Below are positions 1 to 8,183 of a stretch of DNA of 64,000 nt, one piece after another. The DNA comes from CAVVKW01 sp963749035 (GTDB taxonomy: Bacteria > Verrucomicrobiota > Verrucomicrobiia > Chthoniobacterales > JAATET01). Each line of letters opens with the position of its first letter. Position 1 is the first letter of the stretch. The notes beneath the pieces are model-generated. The model saw only the letters and a list, made by a program, of their open reading frames with translations, searched no databases and was not told the origin of the DNA. The stretch lies in contig CAVVKW010000005.1 in assembly GCA_963749035.1 (NCBI GenBank), forward strand, positions 316,520-380,519, read 5' to 3'. The position numbers and the translations under genes are program-made.

Positions 1-2509
1 TCTGCTCGGCGATCTGCTCCTGGAGGGTGGAGACGAGGCCGGTGAGGTCGCGGGCGGTGGGGTTGATGCTGACGACGAAGCGGCGCTGGGTGTTCTCGCG
101 CTGGATGACGTTGGGGCCCTTGGCTTCGCGGAGGTCGGCGATGGCGTCGAGCGGGACGCGGCGGCCGGTCGGGGTGGTGAGGATCATCTCGGCGAGGCGG
201 TCGGGGTCCTCCCGCCACTCTTCGGGGAGACGGACGACGAGGTCGATGGTGCGCTGGCCTTCGGTGAGCTGGGCGACGGTGGTGCCGCCCATGAGGGTGG
301 CGAGCTGGTCGTTGATGTCGCCGGGAGTCAGGCCGTAGGCGAGGGCGCGGTCGCGGTCGACTTCGATGCGGAGTTGGGGGATGAGGGCTTGTTGCTCGAC
401 GCGGGCGTCGCCGAGGCCGGGGATGCTCTGGGCGACGGCTTGAATCTCGTCGCCGAGGCGGCGGAGGGTGGCGAGGTCGGGGCCGAAGATCTTGATGGCG
501 ACCTTGGCGGAGACCCCGGAGAGCATGTGGCCGATGCGGTCGGCGAGCGGGCCGGAGAGGGCGGTGAAGGTGCCGGGGATGGTGGCGAGTTGATTTCGAA
601 TGTCGGCGCGGACTTCGTCGCGGGGGCGTCCGCCGGGATTGAAGTCGACGTCGAATTCGACGGTGGAGACGGGGACGACGTGGTCGCCGCGCTCGGCGCG
701 GCCAACGCGACGACCGACGCTGCGGACTTCGGGGATGGTGAGGAGAAGTTGGTCGGCGACGGCGGCAACTTCGTTGGTTTGCGCGAGGGACGTGCCGGGA
801 GCGGTGGTGAGCGCGGCGAGGACGGTCTCCTCCTGAAACGCGGGGAGGAAATCCTTGCCCATGAGTGGATAGATCGTGGCGGCGAGGGCGAGAAGGATGC
901 CGGCGACGGCGAGGACGAGGAGGGGGGCGTCGAGGGCGAGGCGGAGCCAGGTGTTTTTTAGGAACCACTTGAGCGCGGCGACGAGGCGGTTGTCGCCGTG
1001 GTCCTTGCCGGCCTTGGGGCGGAGGAGGAGTGAGCAGAGGACGGGGATGACGGTGAGCGAGACGACGAAGGAGGCGGCCATGCTGAGGATGGTCGCGACG
1101 CCGATGGGGGTGAAGAGTCGGCCTTCGACGCCGCTGAGCCCGAAGAGTGGAAGGAAGACGAGGATGATGAAGAGGGTGGCGTAGAGGATGGAATTCCGGA
1201 CCTCGGCGGAGGCGCGAGCGATGACTTCGAGGCGTGGCTGCGGGACGGCGCGGCTGGCGTTTTGCCGTAATCTGCGGAAGACGTTTTCGACGTCGATGAT
1301 GGCGTCGTCGACGACCATGCCGATGGCGACGGCGAGGCCGCCGAGGGTCATGGAATTCACGCTGATGCCGAAGGCATCGAAGACGAGGAGCGTGATGGCA
1401 AAGGAGAGCGGGATGGCGGTGAGGGTGATGAAGGTCGTGCGGAGATTCAGGAGGAAGAGAAGGAGGATGAGCGACACCATGATGGCGCCGTCGCGGAGGG
1501 CCTCGACGAGGTTGTGGACGGCGTGGTCGATGAAGTCGGCTTGGCGAAAGAGCGGCTTGATCTCGACGCCGGCGGGGAGGGAGGTGCGGAGCTCGGTGAT
1601 GGCGCGTTCGACTTCGGCGGTGAGCGTGAGGGTGTCGAACCCGGGGGATTTGGTGACGCTGAGGATGACGCCCGGGGTGCCGTCGACGGCGGCGTCGCCG
1701 CGCATGGGCTCGACGTCCCAGGCGACGTTTGCGACGTCGGCGAGAGTGACGGGGCGGTCGTTGACGGTTTTGACGACGGTGCGAGCGATGTCGCCGAGGT
1801 GGGTGGACATCGCGAGATTGCGGACCATGAGCTCCTGCGGGCCGGTGGAGAGGAAGCCGCCGGTGGTGTTGCTGGCGGCGTGGGCGGCGGCAGTTTGCAC
1901 TTCGTCGAGGGTGACGTCGAAGGCGAGGAGGCGATTGGGGTTCGGCTGGATCTGGATCTGCTTCACGCCGCCGCCCATGGCGAGGACTTCGGCGATGCCG
2001 GGAATGCTCTGGAAGCGCTGGCGGACGGTCCAGTCGGCGAGGGTGCGGAGGTCGCGGGGGGCGACGGTGGCGTCGGGGCTGCGGAGGCCGACGAGGAGGA
2101 TCTCGCCCATGAGGGAGGCGACGGGGGTCATGAAGGGGGTGATGTCGGCGGGAAGTTCGACGGTCTGAAGGCGTTCCCAGACGAGCTGGCGCGCGGTGGT
2201 GATGTCGGTGTCCCAGTCGAATTCGACGAAGACGAGGGAGAGGGCGACGTCGGAGGTGGAGCGCAGGCGGGTGACGCCGCTGACGCCCATGAGGGAGTTT
2301 TCGAGCGGGACGGTGACGAGAGTTTCGACTTCTTCGGGAGCGAGGCCGGGGGATTCGGTGAGGATGGTGACGGTCGGCTTGGTGAGGTCGGGGAGGACTT
2401 CGACGGGGAGCTGGGTCGCCGTGCGCGCGCCGAGCACGAGGAGGATGATCGCGCCGATGAGAATCAGCGCGCGGTGCGCGAGCGAGAAGCGGATGAGGCG
2501 ATTCAGCAT
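1..2509 (-). CDS. Heavy-metal RND efflux permease, CzcA/CusA type (3' end outside window)
   Basis: Inner-membrane proton-driven pump of a tripartite metal efflux system. The frame is open from ATG at 2509 to the window edge, giving about 836 N-terminal residues of an expected 1,020-1,060. It starts MLNRLIRFSLAHRALI, with TM1 followed by a porter domain (LPVEVLPDLTKPTV, then PGLAPEEVETLVTVPLENSL, both typical of HME-RND pumps). The fourth-helix signature reads MVVDDAIIDVENV. Compared with CzcA, the Asp and Glu of the VDxxxxxVEN block are kept, but the Asp six residues upstream is Ala and an extra Asp is present, so the metal cannot be named. It begins 4 nt after the adaptor stop and is the last visible gene of a four-gene operon. 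Confidence 0.93.
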   Translation of the reverse strand, partial: MLNRLIRFSLAHRALILIGAIILLVLGARTATQLPVEVLPDLTKPTVTILTESPGLAPEEVETLVTVPLENSLMGVSGVTRLRSTSDVALSLVFVEFDWDTDITTARQLVWERLQTVELPADITPFMTPVASLMGEILLVGLRSPDATVAPRDLRTLADWTVRQRFQSIPGIAEVLAMGGGVKQIQIQPNPNRLLAFDVTLDEVQTAAAHAASNTTGGFLSTGPQELMVRNLAMSTHLGDIARTVVKTVNDRPVTLADVANVAWDVEPMRGDAAVDGTPGVILSVTKSPGFDTLTLTAEVERAITELRTSLPAGVEIKPLFRQADFIDHAVHNLVEALRDGAIMVSLILLLFLLNLRTTFITLTAIPLSFAITLLVFDAFGISVNSMTLGGLAVAIGMVVDDAIIDVENVFRRLRQNASRAVPQPRLEVIARASAEVRNSILYATLFIILVFLPLFGLSGVEGRLFTPIGVATILSMAASFVVSLTVIPVLCSLLLRPKAGKDHGDNRLVAALKWFLKNTWLRLALDAPLLVLAVAGILLALAATIYPLMGKDFLPAFQEETVLAALTTAPGTSLAQTNEVAAVADQLLLTIPEVRSVGRRVGRAERGDHVVPVSTVEFDVDFNPGGRPRDEVRADIRNQLATIPGTFTALSGPLADRIGHMLSGVSAKVAIKIFGPDLATLRRLGDEIQAVAQSIPGLGDARVEQQALIPQLRIEVDRDRALAYGLTPGDINDQLATLMGGTTVAQLTEGQRTIDLVVRLPEEWREDPDRLAEMILTTPTGRRVPLDAIADLREAKGPNVIQRENTQRRFVVSINPTARDLTGLVSTLQEQIAEQ

Positions 2510-2513
2510 CGGG

Positions 2514-3695
2514 TCAGGCCGGGCGGCGGAGGAGGGATGCGATGAGCAGGAGCAATAGAATCGCGCAGGTGATGGCGAGGAAGGTGGTGAGCGGGGTGAT
2601 CGCAGACGCGGGGGCGGCGTCGGGGTTGGCGGCCGCAGCGCGGGCTGCGCGGTCGGCGGCGGTGAGTTCGGAGCCGTCTTCGGCGTGTTCGTGACCGTGG
2701 GCGGCGTCGAGGGCTTCCTTTAGCGAGATGCTGGCGTTGCCGCCGGCGAAGCCGAGGAGGTAGCTGCCGGTGGTGACGACTTCGTCGCCGGGGAAGAGGC
2801 CACTGAGGATCTCGACGGATTGGTCGTTGCGGAGGCCGATCTCGACGGGGGCGCGGTGGAAGGCGTTGGGGAGTTCGAAATCTGCAACGTAAACGACGCG
2901 GTTGGATGGGTCGCCTTGGATGGCTTCGCGCGGGACGCTCATGACGTTTTTGCGTTCGGCCACGACGATGGAAAATTCCGCGCGCATGCCCGGGCGGAGG
3001 GCGTGGTTGGGATTTTCGACCCGGAAGGCGGCTTCGACGGTGCCGGACTCGGGATCGGCTTCCGAGCCGAGGTGCTCGAGGCGGGAGGGGTGGGCTTTTG
3101 GGCCAACGGCGGGGACGACGATGCGGGCCGGGATGCCGGGAGAGAGTCTGGCGGCGAGGTGCTCGGGGACGCGGGCAACGGCGTAAACGGCGTCGACGTC
3201 GATGATCTCGGCGAGGGACTCGTCGGGGTCGACCGGTTTGCCGATCGCTACGTTGGTCGTGGTGACGAGGCCGGAGATCGGGGCGTCGAGAGTGATGGAG
3301 GGAGGGGGGTTGCCGGGCTGGCGGCTTTCGACGATGACGGCGGGCTCGCCCGCCTGGATGAAGTGGTCGTGCTGGATGAAAACTTCGGTCGCGCGTCCGG
3401 CGATGCGGCTGCTGACGGCGGCGCGGTGGCCGGGGAGGACGTCGATGACGCCGAGGGCGAAGATGGTTTCTTCGAAGTTCGATTCCTCGGCGGTGGCGAG
3501 TTCGATCCCGAGATTTTTAGTCGCGGTGTCGGTGAGGATGATTGGCTGTTCGGCGGCGAGGGGCCCGCAGAGGAGGGTGAGGAATACGGTTGTTGTCCGC
3601 AGATTAAACAGAGGGACGCGGATTTCTTTTAGGGGATGGCGACTTCGTCGCGGGGTGCAGAGTTCTGGGTATTTTTTGGATGGAAGTGGATTCAT
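2514..3695 (-). CDS. RND efflux periplasmic adaptor (HlyD/CusB family)
   Basis: Membrane-fusion protein linking the RND pump (downstream) to the TolC channel (upstream). ATG at 3695 overlaps the TolC stop as ATGA, implying translational coupling, and gives 393 residues. A hydrophobic stretch TTTVFLTLLCGPLAA forms the signal segment but lies unusually deep, around residues 30-44. The first 30 residues (LCTPRRSRHPLKEIRV) look derived from an intergenic repeat (see 3598-3632). Next come barrel-sandwich and beta-barrel segments (ITLDAPISGLVTTTNVAIGKP; GMRAEFSIVVAERKN), then a His-containing stretch AAHGHEHAED and a C-terminal TM segment (TFLAITCAILLLLLIASLL). The TM tail is unusual for this family. 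Confidence 0.9.
   Translation of the reverse strand: MNPLPSKKYPELCTPRRSRHPLKEIRVPLFNLRTTTVFLTLLCGPLAAEQPIILTDTATKNLGIELATAEESNFEETIFALGVIDVLPGHRAAVSSRIAGRATEVFIQHDHFIQAGEPAVIVESRQPGNPPPSITLDAPISGLVTTTNVAIGKPVDPDESLAEIIDVDAVYAVARVPEHLAARLSPGIPARIVVPAVGPKAHPSRLEHLGSEADPESGTVEAAFRVENPNHALRPGMRAEFSIVVAERKNVMSVPREAIQGDPSNRVVYVADFELPNAFHRAPVEIGLRNDQSVEILSGLFPGDEVVTTGSYLLGFAGGNASISLKEALDAAHGHEHAEDGSELTAADRAARAAAANPDAAPASAITPLTTFLAITCAILLLLLIASLLRRPA
3598..3632. repeat. Dispersed repeat-like segment inside the adaptor N-terminus
   Basis: The segment CAGATTAAACAGAGGGACGC and the bases following it are AT-rich relative to the neighbourhood. I recognise this wording from dispersed intergenic repeats in environmental Verrucomicrobia, where its translation reads like KEIRVPLFNLR. 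Here it is read through as coding sequence between the coupled start codon of the adaptor and its hydrophobic signal segment. The match to a dispersed family is recalled rather than computed. Confidence 0.45.
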
Positions 3696-4939
3696 TGCTC
3701 GGTGGCGGTGAGCCATTTGGCGTGGGCGAGGTGGTAGGATTGGCGCGCGGCGAGGGCGGAGGTCTGGGCGTCGGCGAGACGGGTGCGGGCGCTGAAGAGC
3801 GTGGGGAAATCGATCTCGCCGCGTTGGTAGGCGGCTTCGCTGGAGGCGACGAGTGCGCGGGCGGCGGGCAGAAGGTCGGTTTCAAGCGTGCGCGCGGTCT
3901 GGAAGGCGGCGACGAGCAGGCGGTGGGCGGAATCGGCCTCGTTGCGGACGGCAAGGCGGAGGGCGGCGAGTTCGGCTCGGCGGCGGTCGAGGGTGGCGGT
4001 CTTCTCGGCGACGGCTCCGCGACCGTCCTGCCAGAGTGGGAGGGGAATGCTGACGCGGACTCCGGCGAGGTTTTCGTTTTCGAATCCACCTTCTTCGGCG
4101 GCGAGGCGCTCGCCTTCGTAGAAGACGCCGACGCCGACGTCGTCCCAGCGGGAGGCGCGGGCGATGGCGACCGAGGTGTCGCCGGCTTCGACGGCGAGTT
4201 CTGCAAGACGGAGGTCTGGGCGGGTCGTCGGTGTGCGGGGCGAGGGTGGCTGCGACGGGAGCGCGGCGAGCACGACGTTTGGGAAGGAAGCAGGTGGCCG
4301 GCCGAGGAGGGTGGCGAGTTCTTCGGCGAGGGGGATGGCCTCGGCTTTGGTGACTTCGCTGGTGGCGGCCAGCGTTTTGGCGGCGAGGTCGGCTTGGTTG
4401 GCAGCGAGGGAGGATGTGAGGCCCTCGGCGGACTGGGCGGTGAGGGATTTTGCGAAGGTCTCGAGGTCGCGGGTCTGGGTGGCGGTGAGGCGGACGGATT
4501 CGCGGATGGCGGCCAGCTTGGTGGCGGTGGCGCGAGCCCGGCCGGCGATGAGGCGGGCACGGTCGTCGAGCTCGAGTCGGGCCATCTCGATGGCGATGGC
4601 GGAGTGGCGGCGTTCCAGCGCGAGGCGGGCGGTGAGGGGAAAACGCTGGGTGAAGGCAACTCCGAGGCGAGCTTGGGATCGGGGGCCGGCTCCGACTTCG
4701 AAGGTCAACTCGGGATTGGTGAGGCGGCCGGTGGTGCGGGTGCGGGCTTCGGCCTCGGCGATGAGGTGACGGGCAGCGAGGAGTTCGGCGTTGTTGGCGC
4801 GGGCGATCGCGGCGGCCTTCTCCGGGGTGAGGGCGGACTGGGCGCGGGAGTGCGCGCTGAGGCCAACGAGGGCGAGGATCACCGCGGCGCTAACGAGCGC
4901 CGGGGCGGTGATGGAATGGATAACGGGAAAAAATTTCAT
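3692..4939 (-). CDS. TolC-family outer membrane efflux channel (CzcC/CusC type)
   Basis: Outer-membrane component of the tripartite pump. The protein has 415 residues starting MKFFPVIHSITAPALVSAAV, with a signal peptide ending near SAHSRAQS. Two long alpha-helical, Ala/Leu/Arg-rich repeats follow (AAAIARANNAELLAARHLIA; later LVASSEAAYQRGEIDFPTLF), the usual OEP duplication. The motif LTNPELTFEVG is typical of CzcC. There is no lipobox Cys. The stop overlaps the adaptor start by 4 nt. Confidence 0.9.
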   Translation of the reverse strand: MKFFPVIHSITAPALVSAAVILALVGLSAHSRAQSALTPEKAAAIARANNAELLAARHLIAEAEARTRTTGRLTNPELTFEVGAGPRSQARLGVAFTQRFPLTARLALERRHSAIAIEMARLELDDRARLIAGRARATATKLAAIRESVRLTATQTRDLETFAKSLTAQSAEGLTSSLAANQADLAAKTLAATSEVTKAEAIPLAEELATLLGRPPASFPNVVLAALPSQPPSPRTPTTRPDLRLAELAVEAGDTSVAIARASRWDDVGVGVFYEGERLAAEEGGFENENLAGVRVSIPLPLWQDGRGAVAEKTATLDRRRAELAALRLAVRNEADSAHRLLVAAFQTARTLETDLLPAARALVASSEAAYQRGEIDFPTLFSARTRLADAQTSALAARQSYHLAHAKWLTATEQ

Positions 4940-5023
4940 GAGGTGTCCTGATCGATGCGGTTCCGGCGATGGCCGGGGAACGTCTGCAAACGCGAGTCGC
5001 GGGCACGCTGCGCCCGCGAGGGA

Positions 5024-5374
5024 TCAGGACAACTGCGGGGGGTAATCGATTTCCCGGGTCGGGCCTTCGATCGCGATATGGTCGCGAGAGGACGGCGGAC
5101 GAACGAGGGTCGTCAGCGGGAGGAATTGGCGGTCGTTTTGGAAGGCGACGAAAACGGGAGCGTGACCGTGGCAGCAGGTGTGCTCGACCGGACAATCGGA
5201 GTGATCGGTGTGAGCGGGTTCCGCCGGATCGGTGCCCGGGCAGGGCGCGTGCTCGTGGAATTGGCAAACGGCAGTCTCGTTCGCGTGCTCGACGGCATGG
5301 CCGAGCTGCGTCGCACCAATCAGGCAAACGACGAAGACCCAAAGTAGGCAGATGTGTCGGCGAACGAGCGTCAC
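5024..5374 (-). CDS. Secreted Cys/His-rich small protein, probable metal-binding first gene of efflux operon
   Basis: I chose the GTG at 5374 because it places a hydrophobic signal segment (HICLLWVFVVCLIGATQLGHA) right after the start, giving 116 residues; the frame stays open further upstream. The mature part is rich in Cys and His: CQFHEHAPCPG, then HTDHSDCPVEHTCCHGHAP. This looks suited to periplasmic Zn/Cu/Cd binding. The C-terminus PTREIDYPPQLS resembles a tail I recall from proteins preceding CzcCBA genes in related bacteria. It lies 84 bp before tolC on the same strand. Metal binding is inferred from composition and context. Confidence 0.6.
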   Translation of the reverse strand: MTLVRRHICLLWVFVVCLIGATQLGHAVEHANETAVCQFHEHAPCPGTDPAEPAHTDHSDCPVEHTCCHGHAPVFVAFQNDRQFLPLTTLVRPPSSRDHIAIEGPTREIDYPPQLS

Positions 5375-5495
5375 GGCTCTCCGAGATAGCCCGGATGAGG
5401 TGTCCAAGCAAGTGGCACGTGGCGAGACTGCGGGTGCGGCGTCCGTTTCGCTGGTTTGATTGACTTGCGGACGGACGAATTCTAGCGTCCGACGC

Positions 5496-5645
5496 ATGTC
5501 TGATTCGTCCGATTCCGAGGATTTGTTGATTCGCCGTCTGCTGTTGGGAGGCGCGACGTTTTTGATCCTGGGTGCGATCGCGACCGCGGTGTTGATCGCT
5601 TTCGCCATCTCGGCGAATTTCAATTTCCTTCAGTGGATGGAGTAG
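5496..5645 (+). CDS. Small single-pass membrane protein (49 aa)
   Basis: ATG at 5496 opens MSDSSDSEDLLIRRLLLGG followed by one strong TM helix (ATFLILGAIATAVLIAFAI) and ends NFLQWME. An acidic head, a dibasic border and a clean hydrophobic helix argue for a real tail-anchored small protein rather than chance. It overlaps the 3' end of the convergent YihY gene by 26 bp. No strong ribosome-binding site is visible, and the first part lies opposite the upstream open extension of the Cys/His-rich gene. Function unknown. Confidence 0.45.
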   Translation: MSDSSDSEDLLIRRLLLGGATFLILGAIATAVLIAFAISANFNFLQWME

Positions 5646-6564
5646 GCTCGGGAGCCGTCGCGTGGCCTCCGGCGGCGGTGGCGCTGAAGCAGGCGCCGAG
5701 AATGATGATCTGCCCGGAGATGTAGATCCAGAAGAGGAGCAGCATGAGACTGCTGATCGAACCGTAGATCTCGGAGTAGTGGATGAAGTGCGGCAGGACG
5801 CTGATGAAGGCGACCTGCGTGATCTGGAGTAGAATGGTGACGATGATCGCCGGAAACCAGACCTCGCTGAATTTGACCCGGCAACGGGGAGCGAGCATGT
5901 AGAGCATCGTGAAGGCGTAGAAGAGCACGATGGCGCTGACGAGGTAGCGGGACCAGTCGAGTGCCGCGAATATCGCGGTGAGATCGCTGGTCGGGAGGTG
6001 AACGGCGATGACGGCGTCAAGGGATTCGACAACGTGACGCAGGCCCTGGATGACGGCCGGGACGAAGATGCCGAGGACGAGGGAACTGCCGATGACGGCG
6101 ATCATCACGAGATTCTTGAGCGGAAGTTGCCACCAGGGGATGGCGCGGGTCCGCCAGGCGTCGTTGACCGCACGGACGATGGCTTGAAAGAAGCGCAGGG
6201 AGGTCCAGACGAGAATGATGAGCGAGACGACGCTGACGCTGCTGCGGATCTTCTGGAGATTATCGACGGAGGTCAGGATCATCTCCCGCTGCGCCACGGT
6301 GATCGGTGCAAAGTCTTCGAGGGCGGTGCGGATCTGGACGGGGTCGACGAAGATGGAGCCGATCGAGAGGATCAGCGCGACGAGCGGAACGATGGAAAAG
6401 AGAGCGTAGTAGGCGGAGGCAGCGGCTCGCTGTTCGCCGCGGATGGCGGAATAAAGCCGGAGGGTCTCGTAGAGCGTGACGATGGGGCCGGGGAGTCGGG
6501 CGAACACGCGGTCCACCGTGGTGACCATGCGGTGGGTAAATCGCGTGAGATGATGTTCGACCAC
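5620..6564 (-). CDS. YihY/BrkB-family inner membrane protein
   Basis: A 314-residue polytopic protein of the YihY (formerly RNase BN, virulence factor BrkB) family. Family landmarks are SAIRGEQRAAASAYYALFSIVPL near residue 40, a middle loop with RAVNDAWRTRAIPWWQ, and the C-terminal SSLMLLLFWIYISGQIIILG. About six TM helices can be seen. The biochemical role of the family is unsettled; early claims of RNase activity were withdrawn, and transport or envelope roles are proposed. A short Thr/Glu-rich cytosolic tail follows the last helix. Confidence 0.9.
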   Translation of the reverse strand: MVEHHLTRFTHRMVTTVDRVFARLPGPIVTLYETLRLYSAIRGEQRAAASAYYALFSIVPLVALILSIGSIFVDPVQIRTALEDFAPITVAQREMILTSVDNLQKIRSSVSVVSLIILVWTSLRFFQAIVRAVNDAWRTRAIPWWQLPLKNLVMIAVIGSSLVLGIFVPAVIQGLRHVVESLDAVIAVHLPTSDLTAIFAALDWSRYLVSAIVLFYAFTMLYMLAPRCRVKFSEVWFPAIIVTILLQITQVAFISVLPHFIHYSEIYGSISSLMLLLFWIYISGQIIILGACFSATAAGGHATAPEPTPSTEGN

Positions 6565-6601
6565 GGTCCTGCGTATGGCAAAGCGGGGAAAAGCGGAAAA
6601 G

Positions 6602-6633
6602 AAAAAAGGCGCGGCTCCCGGAGGAACCGCGCC
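6602..6633 (-). terminator. Rho-independent terminator of the 52-aa secreted peptide gene
   Basis: Read on the minus strand, GGCGCGGTTCC, loop TCCG and GGAGCCGCGCC form an 11-bp stem with one G-U pair, followed by six T residues (6602-6607). It begins 26 bp after the stop codon at 6660, the classic position. Confidence 0.85.
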
Positions 6634-6659
6634 TGATAAAGGTCAGATCGTTCGAGCGA

Positions 6660-6818
6660 TCAGAGCTTGATGCTGAGAGTGGCGGACTCTTTCGTGTCGT
6701 CCTTCTTTTCACCCTTCTTGCCGGAGCAACTTGAGCTGCAGTCACCGGCGAAGGCCGAGGAAGCTGCGAAGGCGACAAAAGCGAAAGCGGTCGAGAGAAG
6801 TGCGAGTTTAGTTTTCAT
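6660..6818 (-). CDS. Small secreted Cys-containing peptide (52 aa)
   Basis: Too short for ordinary gene callers but well supported. ATG at 6818 gives a textbook signal peptide (MKTKLALLSTAFAFVAFAAS, cleavage after SAFA), then a short mature part with GDCSSSCSGK, a Lys/Asp-rich hydrophilic centre and the tail SATLSIKL. A strong terminator follows. The two cysteines in CSSSC could bind metal or form a disulphide. Function unknown. The upstream region now contains an insertion sequence whose left end is about 50 bp from the start codon, so expression may have changed. Confidence 0.75.
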   Translation of the reverse strand: MKTKLALLSTAFAFVAFAASSAFAGDCSSSCSGKKGEKKDDTKESATLSIKL

Positions 6819-6854
6819 ATGACGGAAAGTGTCGCTGCATTCGGGATTCTGTCA

Positions 6855-6871
6855 AGTCGGACTGGCGACGA
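6855..6871. repeat. Left target-site duplication of the insertion sequence
   Basis: The 17-mer AGTCGGACTGGCGACGA here is repeated exactly at 8335-8351. The first A may belong to the element end on the right side, so the duplication is 16 or 17 bp. It directly abuts the TGTCGG terminus of the element. Confidence 0.9.
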
Positions 6872-6925
6872 TGTCGGCGACGGAGCAAAACCGGATTTCT
6901 TGCCGGAGCAAAACCGGACAGGTGT

Positions 6926-7981
6926 TCAGAGGCTGTAGTGGGCTAAAATAGAGGGCCACACGTCTTTTGGGGGATTCTCGACGACCCAAAATTGACGGGA
7001 CGGATGATGGACGATGGTGATGCGCTTGCGGAGGGTGGATGAGATCTCGTAGTTACGGCCTTCAAAATCGACGGTGTGGTCGTTGTTCACGCGTCGGGAG
7101 AGGCGGAGTGAGAGGTGCAGATCGAGTAGGGCGGGAGGCGGAGAAGGACGCAGGCGACCGCGGCCACGGAGTGACTGGATTTCCCAGACTTCGAGGGGAA
7201 TTTTGCCGGACGAGCGGTTGAGCTTGAGGTTCTGTCGCTCGATCTCCATCTGGAGGATGGCGTCGGCTTGCGCCCAAGTTGTGGCGCGGGCGTGTGCGAG
7301 CAAGGCGACCAGGCGTCGCTGGAAGGTGCCAAAGCGCCGCTCGATCTTGCCCTTGGCCTGAGGGGTGGGAGCCACGAGGTGGGCGGAACCCAGTCCCAGC
7401 ATGGCTCGTTGGAACTCGCTTTTGGGATCGCTATGGTCGTCGGTGGAACTCGGTCCGAAGAGGCTCAGGCCGTCGGTGTAGAGGATCTCGGGAAGCCCCC
7501 AGCGGGTGAAGGCTTCGCGGAAGTGCTCGAAGTGATTCCAAGTGGTGTCCGATCCGACGAAACGGCCCGCCAGATTGAGTCCGGAGGCGTCGTCCACGGT
7601 GAGTAGGAGGGTCTGCTTGGAACTGGCCGGCCACCACTGGTGGATGGAGCTGTCGTGTTGCCAAAGCTCTCCGATGTGCTCGCGGCGGAAGCGTCGGTAA
7701 ACCCGGGGTTTGCGGGCCGCAGCGGGCACCAGATGCGCGTAGTGCGCTTTGACGTGGGCCTCGACCGTGGAGCGCGCCCGGCGAAACCCGCAGAGGCGCT
7801 CGAGTTCGTCGGCAACGAGCTGGTAGTTGGGCGGATTTTGAAGGGGAAGGAACTCCTCGAGCAGGCATCGCGTCTTGGCTGGCCAGTCCCCCAATCGGTC
7901 TCCCCCGCTGGTCTTCGGCCCGTAGTTGGCGCGCTCCGACAGGAAGACTCCGCGCATTTCGTAGAGCCGGGAGCGGCTCAC
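6926..7981 (-). CDS. DDE transposase of the insertion sequence
   Basis: The readable frame gives 351 residues from GTG at 7981, ending RKRITIVHHPSRQFWVVENP...ILAHYSL. The RNase-H-like core has D110 (GELWQHDSSIHQWW), D170 (LPEILYTDGLSLFG) and E214 (QAKGKIERRFGTFQ), so the catalytic triad is intact. A helix-turn-helix segment (TAAAHLGVSRSRLYEMRG) straddles the GTG, so the natural protein must start further upstream. That start is an ATG in another frame across a run of seven A (see 7982-8091). The given start is therefore probably not the biological one. Confidence 0.85.
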   Translation of the reverse strand: MSRSRLYEMRGVFLSERANYGPKTSGGDRLGDWPAKTRCLLEEFLPLQNPPNYQLVADELERLCGFRRARSTVEAHVKAHYAHLVPAAARKPRVYRRFRREHIGELWQHDSSIHQWWPASSKQTLLLTVDDASGLNLAGRFVGSDTTWNHFEHFREAFTRWGLPEILYTDGLSLFGPSSTDDHSDPKSEFQRAMLGLGSAHLVAPTPQAKGKIERRFGTFQRRLVALLAHARATTWAQADAILQMEIERQNLKLNRSSGKIPLEVWEIQSLRGRGRLRPSPPPALLDLHLSLRLSRRVNNDHTVDFEGRNYEISSTLRKRITIVHHPSRQFWVVENPPKDVWPSILAHYSL

Positions 7982-8091
7982 TCCCAGATGCGCAGCTGCC
8001 GTGACCGCGTCGAGGGTGCCTGCGTTGAAGTCTTCGAGCGTGCGTCGAACGAATCCGGCGGGATGACGGTGGGCTAACTGCTTTTTTTCAT
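7982..8091 (-). other. Out-of-frame N-terminal segment of the transposase, separated by an A7 run
   Basis: Upstream of GTG 7981 the same frame continues open (QLAHRHPAGFVRRTLEDF, then NAGTLDAVTAAAHLG) and reads as a convincing helix-turn-helix N-terminus, but no start codon lies in that frame before a TGA. An ATG at 8091-8089 is followed by seven A and soon meets TAG in its own frame. Adding one A (or slipping by -1) joins it as MKKKQLAHRHPAG in frame with the transposase. This is either a disabling or regulatory frameshift, or a homopolymer sequencing error. Confidence 0.7.
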
Positions 8092-8183
8092 CGCGGGATC
8101 ATCATCCAAGCCAGACGCCCAAGAAAGCAAAGCTGCCTTCTGCTACGAAGGGTTCTCGAACGCCATCCACCCACCAAGCGCGC

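Noticed and set aside
1188..2545. Two plus-strand frames over the RND pump
   Set aside because: Compositionally odd (Asp/Gly/Glu-rich or Arg/Ser/Met-rich) shadows of the pump, whose own frame shows all family motifs.
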